Assembly (NCBI RefSeq): GCF_047511655.1
Contig: NC_133397.1
Coordinates: forward strand, 16,765,501-16,829,500
DNA from: Castor canadensis
Taxonomy: Eukaryota; Chordata; Mammalia; Rodentia; Castoridae
Length of the DNA stretch: 64,000 nucleotides
Direction: 5' to 3'
Below are positions 15,664 through 26,402 of the stretch, one piece after another. Position 1 is the stretch's first letter, and each line of letters begins with the position of its first letter. Made by a program: the position numbers and the translations under genes. The notes beneath the pieces were generated by a model. The model worked only from the letters and a program-made list of their open reading frames with translations, did no database searches and was not told the origin of the DNA.

Positions 15664-17190
15664 TCAGGGGTTGACCCGTGTGGTCTCCAGGGGACTCCGA
15701 TAGAACTGGATGGACAGGTTATGTGTCAGCAGAGGTGAGAATTCCTTAACTAACAGCTGGAATTTTATCTTTTGTACCTGTTGAGATATAAACTTGGAAA
15801 GAGCATTTAGTATACAAGGCCCAAATAGGAATGCCAGAAGAAGCATAAAGAGGGGACTAGCTAGAGGTAACACCCAGGTAGCCCAGCTTTATGTGTTGTC
15901 CCAGAAGGACCATGAATTGGCTAATTCCTGTCTCCTTTTTGTAATGTGTTCTCTTAATTGTCGGGCCATGTCTCTGACCACCCCAGATTTGTTAGTATAA
16001 AAGCAACAAACACTCTTTGTTTAGGAAGAGGCATATTTCACCCTTTTCAGTAGTTAATAGGTCAAGTGCGTGCTTGTTTTGGAGCACTACTGATGCAAGT
16101 GGATCTACTTGCTCTTGTAAAGCCTCTAAGGACTGTGTAACTTGTTCTATCTCATCAGAAAGTTTTTTGAGAATTTTTGATAAGCATGGACTGACGAGGT
16201 GATGCCTCTGATGCCAGCAAGGAAAGGGCAAACACTGGGGACAAAATGTTAGCTCAGTTGACAGCATTACTTTAATACAAAGTTCTTTAGGAGTTTTCCC
16301 CAGTGGCCTCAACCCATGTAGGCTTTGGACGCATTCAGAGACTGAATGGGTCAGTTTTACTTTGCCAGTATTGGGTCTTGTTAGAGGAAGGCCTGATATT
16401 TTACCTGGCAAAGTCCCAAGTGAGTCCATGGAGGTAGCCAATACCTGTGAGAGACTTCGGGAGAGGTACAGCCAGCAGTTCTCAGCTAAAGAGGGATTTG
16501 TATAGTTTAGGATATGATGGGTGGAATTAAGTAGTCTGTATATCCGGGGTTCTAAGTCATAAGTCCTATTGGGTTGAGGGAGGCTTTCAAGCCAGTTTTT
16601 TGGTTAGACACCCAGCAGACAGGGCCTGTCACTGTAGGACGAACTGGATCTGCATAACCCCAATAACTTTCAATTGTTAAATTTCCAATTGAATATTCTC
16701 TCCTGTTTGTATAACAGGAAAGGACTTTGTTTTGTAACATCCTTGTGGCATATGGGGATAGGCAGAGGTGCAGAGACATTATGGCAATGGTGGGTCTACA
16801 GGGGCTAGAGTTGGGTTATCAAGAGGTATGGCTGTAACTAGAGGAGAAGGGAGGGTCGTTATACATGGAGGAAGAGGGAAAGGGGCCAGAACCAGATCTC
16901 TAGGAGGCATGGCTGGATAACAGATATAACAAGAGTCCCAGAGTGGCCCCATTATGTAGGTTTGTACCCCATGAAGGCAGAAAGTGGGTCCTTGTTTGAC
17001 ACATAAGTCAAGTTGATTGCTCCAAGAAGGGGGACGCAATATACTTTACATCTACAGAGTGGGTAGGAATCCATTGTTACAGGGCAGAGTAAGGCACAGA
17101 TTATGAGAGTAAGTGGAGCATGAGGCACAGGACACACAAGATAAGGTATCCACCACTTAAGGCCAATCTCTGGAGCCATGTCCACTCAGG
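15664..17190 (-). pseudogene. env: Class I ERV env remnant
   Basis: The envelope glycoprotein gene, broken into several frames. A start at 17185 begins MDMAPEIGLKWW with a hydrophobic stretch like a signal peptide. Surface-subunit pieces lie at 16552-17039. The transmembrane subunit lies at 15992-16441, with a heptad-like helix (LSDEIEQVTQSLEALQEQVD), the immunosuppressive-region motif HALDLLTTEKGEICLFL, and a loop where the last cysteine of the usual CX6CC is leucine. A membrane anchor and tail (LLLAFLFGPCILNALSKFI) lie at 15664-15873. Stops and frameshifts separate these parts, so no envelope can be made. Confidence 0.82.
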
Positions 17191-17289
17191 CAGAGAGGTC
17201 GCCCACAAACCAACACTCAAGATAAGGGGAATAAGAATGTAAACAACCCATGAAAACAGAGAGAAAGAGAACATAAGTTATGTGTTTCA

Positions 17290-18420
17290 CGTGGTTCTTT
17301 CAAAGAGGTATTTGAGGTCTTCCACTGGTTCACAGGAATAGGCTAGCAGAGCTGAGTGTGATTTGGGGGCAGGCTCATCAGGTTCCAGTGTCCAACGTTT
17401 GGCTCAGGGGATGTGATTCCAGGAACCCAGTCCAGCAATCTTAATTCCTGTGGGGGTAGATAACATGACTGGGTATGGCCCCTCCCATGGAGCTTCAGAG
17501 AGGCCACAAGAAGCATGAAGAAGTTTAACTAAGACCATATCACCTGGGCAAAATAGTAGAGGAAGAGTTTCCCCTTGGCTCATCTTGTCCCAGCTCAGAA
17601 AGAATTTGTTGGAATTGGGCTAGTTGGGTGGTGTGGGACACCAAATTGGCAGTCTCAGTGTCCAGGAGAAGATCATTTCAAAGAAATGGCCTCCCATATA
17701 GTGCCTCAAATAGTGTCAGACCCAATGAGTCTGGGGCATTTCTGAGTCAGGTTAGGTCCAGCAGTAACAGCTTTGGCCAGGAGAGGTGAGTTTCTTGAGC
17801 CAACTTAGACAAATGTCACTTAAGTAGTCCATTGGCCTGTTCCACCTTACCAGAGGATTGGAGTCTCCAGGTACAGTGGAGGTGGTATTTGATTCCCAAA
17901 GCCTTACAGATCCCCTGGGTGACTTTGGTTCAGAAGGCTGGCCCATTATCACTCTGAGGAGTCTGGAGAAGTCCAAATCTAGAAATAATCTCATTAATTA
18001 GGACCTTAATTACCTCCCAGCCCTCTTCAGAGGAGCAGGGGAACACTTCTACCCATCCAGTAATCTAGAGGTTGGGCCTCCTGGCAGGTGAATGAACTCA
18101 AGTTGCCAGTCTTCCCCAGGATATGTGCCTCATCTTTGGGTCTCATGGACAGGCAGGGCAGAGTTGCAGGGATTGTTGCATTGGCAAATTTCACATCCCC
18201 TGATAATATCTTGGACTGTATCGTTAAGTTTTATCCCCTCAAATAATAAAGACTGTCTTGTCAGTGAAAGGGTCCTATGAATCCCTAAGTGATAGGATTG
18301 GTGTAAGGTTTTGAGGACCTTCCATTGGCTATTTTGTGGAAGAAATAGCTCATCCTCAGGAGTTATCCACCATCCCCTATGGTAAAGGCAATATCCCTGA
18401 TCAGAGACGTGTTGGAGTTC
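17290..18420 (-). pseudogene. pol: Class I ERV integrase remnant
   Basis: The C-terminal part of pol. A frame at 17752-17994 covers the end of the catalytic core (LLRVIMGQPSEPKSPRGSVR, the decayed segment after the second catalytic Asp). The upstream stretch at about 18090-18280 encodes the zinc-finger region in other frames, and the segment at 17290-17560 the C-terminal domain. Frameshifts occur throughout. It would integrate viral DNA if whole; here it is inactive. Confidence 0.7.
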
Positions 18421-18446
18421 AGTGGGTGAATGTAGAGGATGATCGG

Positions 18447-18486
18447 GGAGGGGGGCATAAAGGGGAGGGGGGCATAAAGGGGAGGG
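18447..18486. repeat. Short tandem duplication in the inner pol
   Basis: Two near-identical units built on GGGGCATAAAGGGGAGG. Minor. Confidence 0.75.
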
Positions 18487-18689
18487 GTTGTTCTCATAGA
18501 AGTGGGGTTTGAACTTAAGGTTTTGGGGCAGCCATTTTTGCTGCCATGTCAGCTCTATTGTTTCCTTTTGTTATTTTGTCCCCAGATCGTTGGTGCCCAG
18601 GGCAATGGATTACTGCCACCTGTTTGGGAGTATGGGAGTAGGGCTGCCTCTAGGAGGTCTAGGATTGCTTGAGAGTGTTTAATGGGAGA

Positions 18690-19100
18690 TCCTGTTGCAG
18701 TTATTAATCATCATTCTTTCCAAAGAGCCATATGGGCATGGAGGACCAGGAAGGCATACTTAGAGTCTGTATAGATATTGGCACTTTTTCCCTGAGATAG
18801 TTGTAATGCCTTGGTGAGTGGTATCAACTCAGCCAATTGGGTAATAGTGGAAGGAGGCAGGGGCTCAGCCCATGGGGTCTGAGTGAGAGACACCACAGCT
18901 GCCCCACATGTCTAATTCCCTCTTGGACCAATGAGCTCCCATCTGTGAAGAGGGTGAGATCTGGATCTGGAAGTGACTGATCAAGGAGGTCAGGCCTAGC
19001 TGAGTAGCATTCAGCTAGTACTTCCTCATGTGAGTGTGTGAATGAGCCCTCCTCTGTTGGGAGAAGGGATGCTGGATTTAAAGCTGAGCACACTTGGAGG
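18690..19100 (-). pseudogene. pol: Class I ERV RNase H remnant
   Basis: Frame 18824-19093 contains DPDLTLFTDGSSLVQEG, the first catalytic aspartate strand of retroviral RNase H. Frame 18711-18896 continues with SANIYTDSKYAFLVLHAHMA, which carries a further catalytic Asp in TDS. The two pieces lie in different frames. Confidence 0.78.
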
Positions 19101-19559
19101 CTTATATATGGATATTCTAAGAGCTGAGCCTGGTATTTGAGCAGTCTGTTATCTGACAGCCATAGTCCCCCTTTTCAGGTTAGGAGTCCTCCCAGATCAT
19201 GAGGACTGTATATACTCAGGGACTAGCCAAGAATTAGTTTTTGGGCTTCTGGGATTAAGAGACAGACTGCTGTCAAGGCTCTTAAGCATCCAGGCCATCC
19301 CTTGGCTACATTGTCTATTTTCTTTCTCAGTTATCCCACTGGCTGTGGGGTGGGCCCTCAGAACTGAGTGAGTACCCCAAGGGCTAGACCTCCCTTTTCA
19401 TATACATATGGTTGGAAGTGGGCCTGTGTAGGCAAGCTCAGGGCCAGAGCTGATTGGAGTGCCTGTTTGAGAGTTTGGAAAGCCTTTTTTGCTCTCTGGG
19501 TCCCATTCAAGATAGAACTGAGAGTTTTGTTGAGCCTCTTTGAGAAGCTGATATAAAGG

Positions 19560-20300
19560 CCTAGCTAAGCCTGAATATCCCAGAATTCAAATATGACAGA
19601 ACCCGGTGACTCTCAAAAAGTCTCACAACTGCGGCAAGGTAGGGGGCAAGGGACACCCCAAAATTGGCTTAATCCATCCAGGGCTTAAGGAACAGGTTTG
19701 TCCTTCTAGGATCATGCCAAGGTAGGTAACCTGAGGAAGGCATAGTTGGGCTTTTTCTTTCAAGACCTTGTAGCATCAAGAGGCCAAAAAGTTTAGAAGG
19801 GATTCAGTTGCCCTGGAAACAAGAGGCTCATTGGATCCACACAAGAATAGGTCATCAACATACTGGAGAAATGTGACTCCTGGGTGTTGCCAATCCAGTA
19901 AGTCTTTGGTTAGGGTTTGCCCAAAAAGGTGGGGGCTGGATCTGAAACCCTGAGGCAACACCATCCATGTCAACTGTCATGAGGGATAGGTGGGGTTCTC
20001 AAAGGCAAACAAGGGCTGGCTATCAGGATGTAAAGGAATGCAGAAGAAGGCATCCTTTAGATCTAGCACAGAGTAGTATTGAGTTTCTGGGGATATCTGG
20101 GCCAATAGAGTATAGGGGTTGGTGACAATCAGATGAAGGGGAACGACAGCCTCATAAATGAGTTGGAGGTCCTGAACCAACCTCCATTTATTTGGCCCCT
20201 TATGGACAGCAAGAATAGGAGTGCTATAGAGGCTTGAGCATTCCGCTAAAAGTCCCTGCTGTTTTAGGGCGTTAATAATGGGCAATATACCCTGTCACCC
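19560..20300 (-). pseudogene. pol: Class I ERV reverse transcriptase remnant
   Basis: Frame 19977-20285 covers fingers and palm: INALKQQGLLAECSS, then WRLVQDLQLI and YYSVLDLKDAFFCIPLHP (first catalytic Asp in LDLKDAFF). Frame 19776-19973 has LPQGFRSSPHLFGQTL and the YVDD active-site motif in FLQYVDDLFL. Individual catalytic residues survive, but a stop near 19975 and later frameshifts inactivate the gene. Confidence 0.85.
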
Positions 20301-20529
20301 TTAAGGCTTTAGGGGATACTGCTTTTGATGGGGGAACTGAAGGGGATCTTCTAGCTTTATTTGTACAGGAAGAACAGTTTTTGCTCGACTGACAGTTGCA
20401 CTGTCAGTCCAAACTGTGGGCTCTACCTGTTCTTAAATGAGGAGGAAACAGAAGTATTCCCCAGGGGGAAATAGAATTTGGACTTTAAGTTGGGACAGTA
20501 AGTCTCACCCCAGCAGGGATATTGGAGTT

Positions 20530-20780
20530 TCAGGAACCACAAGGAAAGAGCAACAAGTATGGAGCTTCTCCCAGGAGAGGCCAGTGGCTGGGTGAAATAA
20601 TCTCAAGAGGCTGGGCAGATATGCCCTGAGCAACTATTTTATTCTTAGACCTGGAACCTGGAGAGAAAGGTAGGACAGAGAAGCGGGCTCCACTGTCCAG
20701 GAGGAAAATGACCTTTTGCTTCTCTCTCATGACTCCTAGTTTTGGTATCAAGGAGTGGAGCCTGGACACAAGGCCCTGGG
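20530..20780 (-). pseudogene. pro: Class I ERV protease remnant
   Basis: Frame 20530-20892 contains KVIFLLDSGARFSVLPF, the aspartic-protease active-site motif DSGA with one aspartate per subunit, and a downstream LLLFPCGS. It is part of the gag-pro-pol sequence with no intact junction visible. Confidence 0.75.
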
Positions 20781-22245
20781 ACCCATCAATCCAAGGGAAG
20801 TGGAACCCTGCCTTCTGTCTGGAGATGGGGGCACTTAGACCTCCAATGGTTGCCCTTACATATGGGCCATGGCCTGGAGGGGGCTGGGGCATCTCCTGGG
20901 CTGCCTACCTCTTTGGCACTCTCTACTGAAGTGTCCTTCCTGTCCGTGTTGGTAGCATGTCCTGGGAGTAGGGCCCCATCAGGTGGGGAACTCCCTGAGT
21001 GCAGGAATAAGGTCCTGGTGTTTATTTTATCCTTATCTATCTTTTTAGTTAGGTCCCTGTTGTAACATACTGAGGTGGCAAACTGCACCAGTTGGTCCAA
21101 AGATCATTCTCCTTTGTCTACCACCTTTTGAAGTTCTCTATGAATGTCAGGTTCTGATTGAGTTAAAAATTTATCCTTGAGGAGAACCTCCCCTTACTTG
21201 TGACTCTGGGTCTGCAGTGGTATGTTTTTTAATTGCGTCCTTAAAACACTGTAAAAAGGCAGAAGGAGATTCATCAGGGCCCTGTTGTACAGTAGTCACC
21301 TGGGAATAGTTTACTGGCTTGATCTTGGCCCTTTTCAGTCCCTCCACTACTAGGTAGATAAAGTGGTGCCTCCTCCATTCGTCCCGCAGATCATTTGGGT
21401 CCCAGAGGGGCTCTGCTCGGGGAGCTGCTCATGCCTCTGTTGGTATCTGGGACATCTCAATTCTCTCATTCCCTGGGGCTTAGGGCATAGGGGCCCATTG
21501 GAGGTGGAAATCATCTCCCATTTGGGTGGCCTGGGCCAAACGTTGCTGCTTTTCAAGGGAGGTAAGGGTTTGGTCCAATAAGAACATGACACCCTTCCAA
21601 GCCAAGTCATAGGTTTGGATTATGGTGATAAAAGCCTGGATGTATTGATCAGGATTGTTTGTATAGTTGCCCAGGTCTTTTTTTCATCTCTTTTAGGTCT
21701 GACAGTTGGCATGAAACGTAGATCCTCCCTCTCTCTTTCACTCCCTGTTGAATGGGATAGCACCCATGTGGAGGCCCAGGATAGGTAGGCGGCAAGGGAG
21801 GAGTTGTGGCTGTTAATTGGGAAGGATTTTTGACCCCTCATTTTGGCTCTGGGGTGTTTGCAAAGGTTTTTGGCCCTGAGTTTCTTTAGAGGGCTGGGGG
21901 ACTACAGACCATAGCCATGATCCAGGTGTCCAAATGACACTTGTTCAGCCATTCTGGATGGTCTCAGAGGGAAAAGAAAAGCTGGGCATAGGGAATTTCA
22001 GTCCATTTTTCCTCCCTTCTACAGAAAAGATGTAATTGTAGGATGGTATTATAATGTATAGAGCCCTCAGGGGGCCACCTCTCTTGATCTCCCAAAGGAT
22101 ATTTGGACCATGCCTCAGCACAGAGAAAGGTGAAGTTCTTCTTCTTAAGGTTGCCGGGGTCTAGGTCCTTCCAGTGTTTCAATAGGCAAGCCAGTGGGGA
22201 TCTTTCAGGCACCGAGACCGGAAGACTATAAGGAGCATGTCCCAT
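20781..22245 (-). pseudogene. gag: Class I ERV gag remnant
   Basis: Starts at the ATG at 22245 (MGHAPYSLPVSV), with glycine-2 for myristoylation and the matrix motif LLKHWKDLDPGNLKK. Frame 21964-22245 ends in a stop. Capsid pieces occur at 21350-21841 in two frames (for example KRDEKKTWATIQTILI). Nucleocapsid zinc-knuckle residues occur at about 20786-21000, including CKGNHWRSKCP. Several frameshifts are present and no Gag can be made. Confidence 0.78.
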
Positions 22246-23204
22246 CTATAAGGCCAAAGAATTCACAGTCAGAGTCCCCCTTTATCAGTGTCCCAATGGG
22301 AGCTGACTGAACAATGGCAGGCATCCCCACGACATCATGACTCCCTTCTGCCACCTGTGGCTAGGAACGAAAGAAATAAAACTGTGATTGGGATTCCAGT
22401 CACCATACCAAAGCCACTAACTGATGAGGTGCCTTGTCTCCTTACCCTACATCCCAAGCATTTGAGATGCTTCCACCAAAAGAAGCAAGCCAATTCAAAT
22501 AGGACCTTATGAATAAATGGATTGACCACAACCATAAAGGCTCTGTATATGAAGGAAGAGGGCTGATAACATATCTTCTTTACTCTGGGGAGATATAGTC
22601 CAAGAGGGCCCCAAAAGGGAACATTATACTTAATAGGGTGGAAGGGCTGCCCCCCTTTCTCCCAGCGGTGTTCTAGGCAAGCCCAGAGCAAAGGCTGGGC
22701 CACCAGGGTGATGCCAAATTCCCTAGGCTCTTTCCTAATCATCACACAGTCATGACCCTTAGGCCAGGGAGGGTGGTAGACTAAATGCCAGAGGAAGTCA
22801 AAGAGATCATAAAAAGACAGAGTGCATACTCCCTATGGGAAGGTGGGGCCACAGTAAGGACAGGCTTGGGGAGGGAGTGGAGGACAGAGATGACTTAGAA
22901 AGTGGTGAGAGGCCTAAGAGAGCATCTGTTCCCAAAGGTCCGGGAAGAATGTTCACCATCTCTGGTGAGGACAGAAGGGGCGACCTGACATCCTAGGTGA
23001 GGAAGGGGGAACAGAGCCAAGAGACACAACACATGCTCGAGGGATTATTGATTAGGTGTGCTTTCAGGTCATTCCTATTAAGTGGTATCAGAACACTGTC
23101 AGCCCCACAAAATCTCCACTCTCAGGTGGCTGCCTCTGGCAGAAGGGGGAGCCAAACAGGAGGGGGAAGAACAAGGATGCCAGTTGCTGAAACCAGACCC
23201 AACA
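22246..23204 (-). other. 5' terminal region and leader of the inner provirus
   Basis: Begins TGTTGGGTCTGG like the 3' LTR, then diverges. I see no AATAAA on the minus strand, no copy of the U3 repeats and no clear primer-binding site. It ends at the gag start. A frame at 22335-22745 has no recognised similarity. Confidence 0.5.
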
Positions 23205-23208
23205 CTTA
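23205..23208. repeat. Inner provirus target-site duplication CTTA (right)
   Basis: Directly right of the provirus 5' end (CCCAACA on plus); matches 15032-15035. Confidence 0.8.
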
Positions 23209-23825
23209 CTCTATAAGATCTTTTATTTAAATGTTATTTTTACACCTTTAACCCTATTTCTCAAAAATATATCTAATACCTTCGTCAAAATATTAATTTT
23301 ATTAAATGTTTAAGACTTTTTTAATTGAAAAATTTTTAATCTTATAATTTAAATAAATATTTATAAAAACACATTTGTTAGTTGACTCAAATTAAGAGTA
23401 GGATCTGAATTATAATTTTAATAGAATGGAGCACATTAAGATGACTGTGTGCATATATTTAAGTAGTTTTATATAGCTCCCTTTAAACTTTAATTCTAAA
23501 TACTTAAAAGTTACCTCTTGAATCCCTGTATTTGTTAACTTTGGATATCACATTAATCTTATAACAGCAATTAAGAACTATTTTGAAGATGTTTACATAC
23601 ATATACATACATACATGCACTCATGGACAAGTTTTACTAATTAGGTTTGTCAAAGAAACTGTCATTTTAAGCACACATAGATGAACTGGAATTTCAGAGG
23701 CAAATTAAGTTGTGCCCAAGGCTGTTTTCCATTTATTTTGTTAGAAGCTTAGCTTGGTGGCTGAAGCAAAAGAAAGTCTCTAACGAGACTGTGTTGCAGC
23801 CTTTAGAGTCTTTGTCTTCATTAAA
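23209..23825 (-). other. Outer provirus AT-rich interior, continued
   Basis: Resumes module A of the outer provirus on the far side of the inner element. Sequence at 23209-23280 aligns with 11150-11221. No genes are seen. Confidence 0.5.
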
Positions 23826-24720
23826 TCAATCCTTTAGCGGGACTTGGGCAGAAATGTGGTCCCAAGCCCTATGGGCACACAGCCAAACTTGTTGAAATAT
23901 AACAGGATTGCACAAAATCTGTTGGTTGACATTTATGTAAGTTTTTAAACCCTGTAACCTGGTGGCATTGAGAGGTACTCCAGCCTGTTCATTTTCTTGA
24001 GCTTGTTCAAGACAAAGGTCATCAAATTCAGCTCTCCACATGAGATATTGTGGGGCCTCAAGACAAGTGTAAGCAGATGCTGCCGATGCCACGGGGGTCA
24101 TGTGGTAATTTTTAGATAAGGAGTTGATCGTTTCTTTTGTGAATGGGCCATTAGCCCCACTTTTTGTGCACTCTTTTTACTTTCCTTAAAGATGTTGTAA
24201 TCAAGAGGCTCATGATGTCCCTGTGCATTTTGCATCACAGGGAAGCCGTCTACTTCCCTCTGAGGGCTGCCAGTCTTGGGCATTTTCCAAGCCTTGAAGC
24301 GTGGGGCTTTTCTTCACTCCAATCAAAAACTGAGGGTGAAGGTGGAAGGGTGCCCAGAGGCAGCATGTCCTCTTCCACTGGCGCAGAGGGTTGAAATGAC
24401 GCCTCCAAAGGTGCAGCGGGTGGGGGCTCCCCTGTATATCGGGGAGCTAAGCAGCCTACTAGAGCCCAAGTGGTTAGAGAAGACAGAGGACCTTTTCCCC
24501 CTGAGCTTGTTTCTTTTTTATATTACTATCTGCTCTTTCTCAATCATCCAAATCGATGGTTCCCTATTCTGGGAACCAAGGATTGCATAGAAATACTGCT
24601 AATAACATATTACTAATTTGGTCTTCACTTACAGTAGCCCCATTTGGCTTTAAGTAGCTGTTGAAGAGTTCTTACACAGCATTTTCGTTCGACAGACAGT
24701 TGCTGCCCCATAGTTACCCT
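23826..24720 (-). pseudogene. gag: Class II ERV gag remnant (matrix start and capsid)
   Basis: A matrix start at 24711 reads MGQQLSVERK, with the glycine-2 needed for myristoylation, and soon meets a stop. After a degraded stretch, frames at 24098-24283 and 23826-24101 resemble the N-terminal half of betaretroviral capsid, including EAPQYLMWRAEFDDLCLEQA and a later QGLKTYINVNQQI. This is structural Gag of a minus-strand provirus. Several stops and frameshifts break it, and nothing suggests a functional product. Confidence 0.7.
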
Positions 24721-24821
24721 CAGTTTCAAGTTCCCAAGAACTTGGCAGTGTGTCTGTGCACGCCAATGACTTACAATGCCATTACTCTCATTTTCTTGGT
24801 CTCCTTGCAAGGGCCATGACG

Positions 24822-24840
24822 TCCTCACACTGGGCATCAC
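24822..24840 (-). other. Degenerate primer-binding site, lysine-tRNA-like
   Basis: One base after the 5' LTR the minus strand reads GTGATGCCCAGTGTGAGGA. This resembles the Lys tRNA primer site of class II retroviruses with several substitutions. The position is right, and the sequence is decayed. Confidence 0.5.
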
Positions 24841-24841
24841 T

Positions 24842-25246
24842 TGCCGGGTTGTGAGCAGCACACCTGAAGCTGCGGATGAAGGATTACTCGAACACAGGAA
24901 CCAGTATAAGAGAAGCCTAGGCAGAGACTAGCTCAGGACTAGCTAGCTCTCCAAATCTGTTTGTCTTCTGGCTTTTATTGAGTACAGCAAATGGCCAAAA
25001 AATATTTTTGCAAAGCAATCATGCATCACTGGGATCAGCAGAAAAGGCACGTAGCATAGCAGATGGAGATCAGAGTGATAGGGACAGGAATTATAATTGC
25101 CCTTAAGTAAAGGTTTAGAGGTCAGGGAACAGGCATGTCTTATTAAGATCAAACATTGAATGGATGCCTTCATCCATTCTGGAGGAGGTGACTTCATCTT
25201 TGTCCTCCTTGTTTACAATCTCTTTAACCATGCCTGAACTCCAACA
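24842..25246 (-). repeat. 5' LTR of the outer class II provirus
   Basis: About 405 bp, homologous along its whole length to 8486-8891. It starts TGTTGGAGTTCAGGC and ends CCCGGCA on the minus strand. An intact AATAAA poly(A) signal lies at 24974-24979. Confidence 0.88.
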
Positions 25247-25252
25247 GTCAAG
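25247..25252. repeat. Target-site duplication GTCAAG (right copy)
   Basis: Immediately right of the 5' LTR start (CCAACA on plus). It is identical to 8480-8485. Confidence 0.85.
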
Positions 25253-26240
25253 GCTAAGAATAAATTATGGCTAGCTTTTCTATTTAAAAAAATCACCTTA
25301 ATATTGCTATATTGCTTATACAGTTCTAAAAGACTATCTCTTTATCAGCACTGGCTCTGTTAGGCAGTGATGATCAAAAACCTCCAATCTCAGGATCTCC
25401 ACACACAGGCATTTATTTCTTGCTCTGTTGTGAGTTTTTCCATGAAAGCAACTCATCTCCACTTCTTCATTCTCCATGCAGACATAAGGAGCGTCCCCAA
25501 TTTGGGACATGCTGGACTTGTGGCAAAGTAAAGAAAAGAGAGATGGCCGAACCGGAAGATGAATGTGTAAGAAAGTAGCGAATCACTTCTGTTTCCGTTA
25601 TTGGCCAATGCAAGTCAGCCAAACCTGATGTCCCTGGATCAGGAATATAAACTTTTTACTAGAGGGAAAACAAACCTTTAAGAAACCATAATATGACCTG
25701 GCACAGATCATCCTTTACACATCGTTTATGATGGAAATAGTTGGTGACCTTCTGAGGTCCCCTCTTCTAGATTTATTTGGACCCTTTGAATCCAGATTAA
25801 CTTCTCATCAAAAGGTCCCCTTGCTTGGGGTAATCTGATCCTAACTACTGTCTAACAGCTTTTCGGCTTCATGGGTAAGTAGCCTTATTTTCTCTGTTCT
25901 TGTTGCCTGGTGTTCTGGGAGTGGGGTAGCTACAGGAGCTATCAGCTCATGCCTAGTGGGAAGCCACACTGAAATCCTCTTCCAAGTTGTCACTCTGAGA
26001 GTCACACTCTTTCTTACCTCCAGATTTTGTACTGATACCCAACTCCAAAACTCCCAAGACCCGTGCAAGGTCATATCCTTAGTTGAATTCCAAGATACAT
26101 TTTCTCCATATCCTGAACTTACTAATTTGTTACAAAGACAACCAGTTATGCTATTTATAGAAACTTCCAATAAAAGCCTGCCCTCACCCACTCTGTGTGA
26201 AAAGAAAACCTAAGGGGAAGGAGGACTTTTGTGCACATGT
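25253..26240. other. Intergenic, nothing recognised
   Basis: Single-copy-looking sequence right of the provirus complex. No gene, RNA or repeat family could be assigned by eye. Confidence 0.5.
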
Positions 26241-26242
26241 CC

Positions 26243-26402
26243 TAAGGCTGTGGTCCTGAAACTGGCTGTAAGTCTCACTCAAGAGGCCCTTTCTAAAGGG
26301 CAGACTCCTGGGCCACCACCCCAAATATTCTGATTTAGGTTTTGGAATCTTGGCCCAGGAATCTGTATTTAACAGTCTCTGGGAGTGGCTGCCACATTGA
26401 GG
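26243..26402 (+). repeat. MER5-like hAT fragment
   Basis: CTGTGGTCCTGAAACTGGCT, then CTCCTGGGCCACCACCCCAA, ATATTCTGATTTAGG and GGCCCAGGAATCTGTATTTA match the pattern of the non-autonomous MER5 DNA transposon. Confidence 0.65.

Larger units (their letters stand above)
15036..23204 (-). mobile_element. Inner class I (gammaretrovirus-like) provirus
   Basis: An 8.2 kb minus-strand provirus with gag, pro, pol and env remnants in retroviral order and a clear 3' LTR. Its ends are TGTTGGGTCTGG at 23204 and CCCACAACA at 15036, flanked by the 4-bp duplication CTTA. Matrix, zinc-knuckle, protease DSGA, polymerase YVDD, RNase H, integrase and the transmembrane LDLLT region are all recognisable, so the class assignment is firm. 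Every gene has several stops and frameshifts. The 5' terminal region does not look like the 3' LTR beyond the first 12 bases. It sits in module A of the outer provirus, so it is younger than that element. Confidence 0.88.
8480..25252 (-). mobile_element. Outer class II (betaretrovirus/IAP-like) provirus with nested insertions
   Basis: A minus-strand provirus bounded by two related LTRs: 5' LTR 24842-25246 and 3' LTR 8486-8891. The same hexamer GTCAAG flanks both outer sides (8480-8485 and 25247-25252). A 6-bp duplication is what betaretroviral integrases make. Downstream of the 5' LTR come a lysine-tRNA-like primer site, a short matrix start beginning MGQQLS and capsid remnants; near the 3' LTR are integrase remnants. 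Reverse transcriptase, protease and env are not recognisable. AT-rich non-coding DNA fills the middle. The 16.8 kb span is inflated by a class I provirus, an L1 fragment and a SINE. All coding parts are dead. Confidence 0.88.

Noticed and set aside
15036-23204. Possibility that the inner provirus encodes an intact env or pol product
   Set aside because: Each gene is split by several stops and frameshifts.
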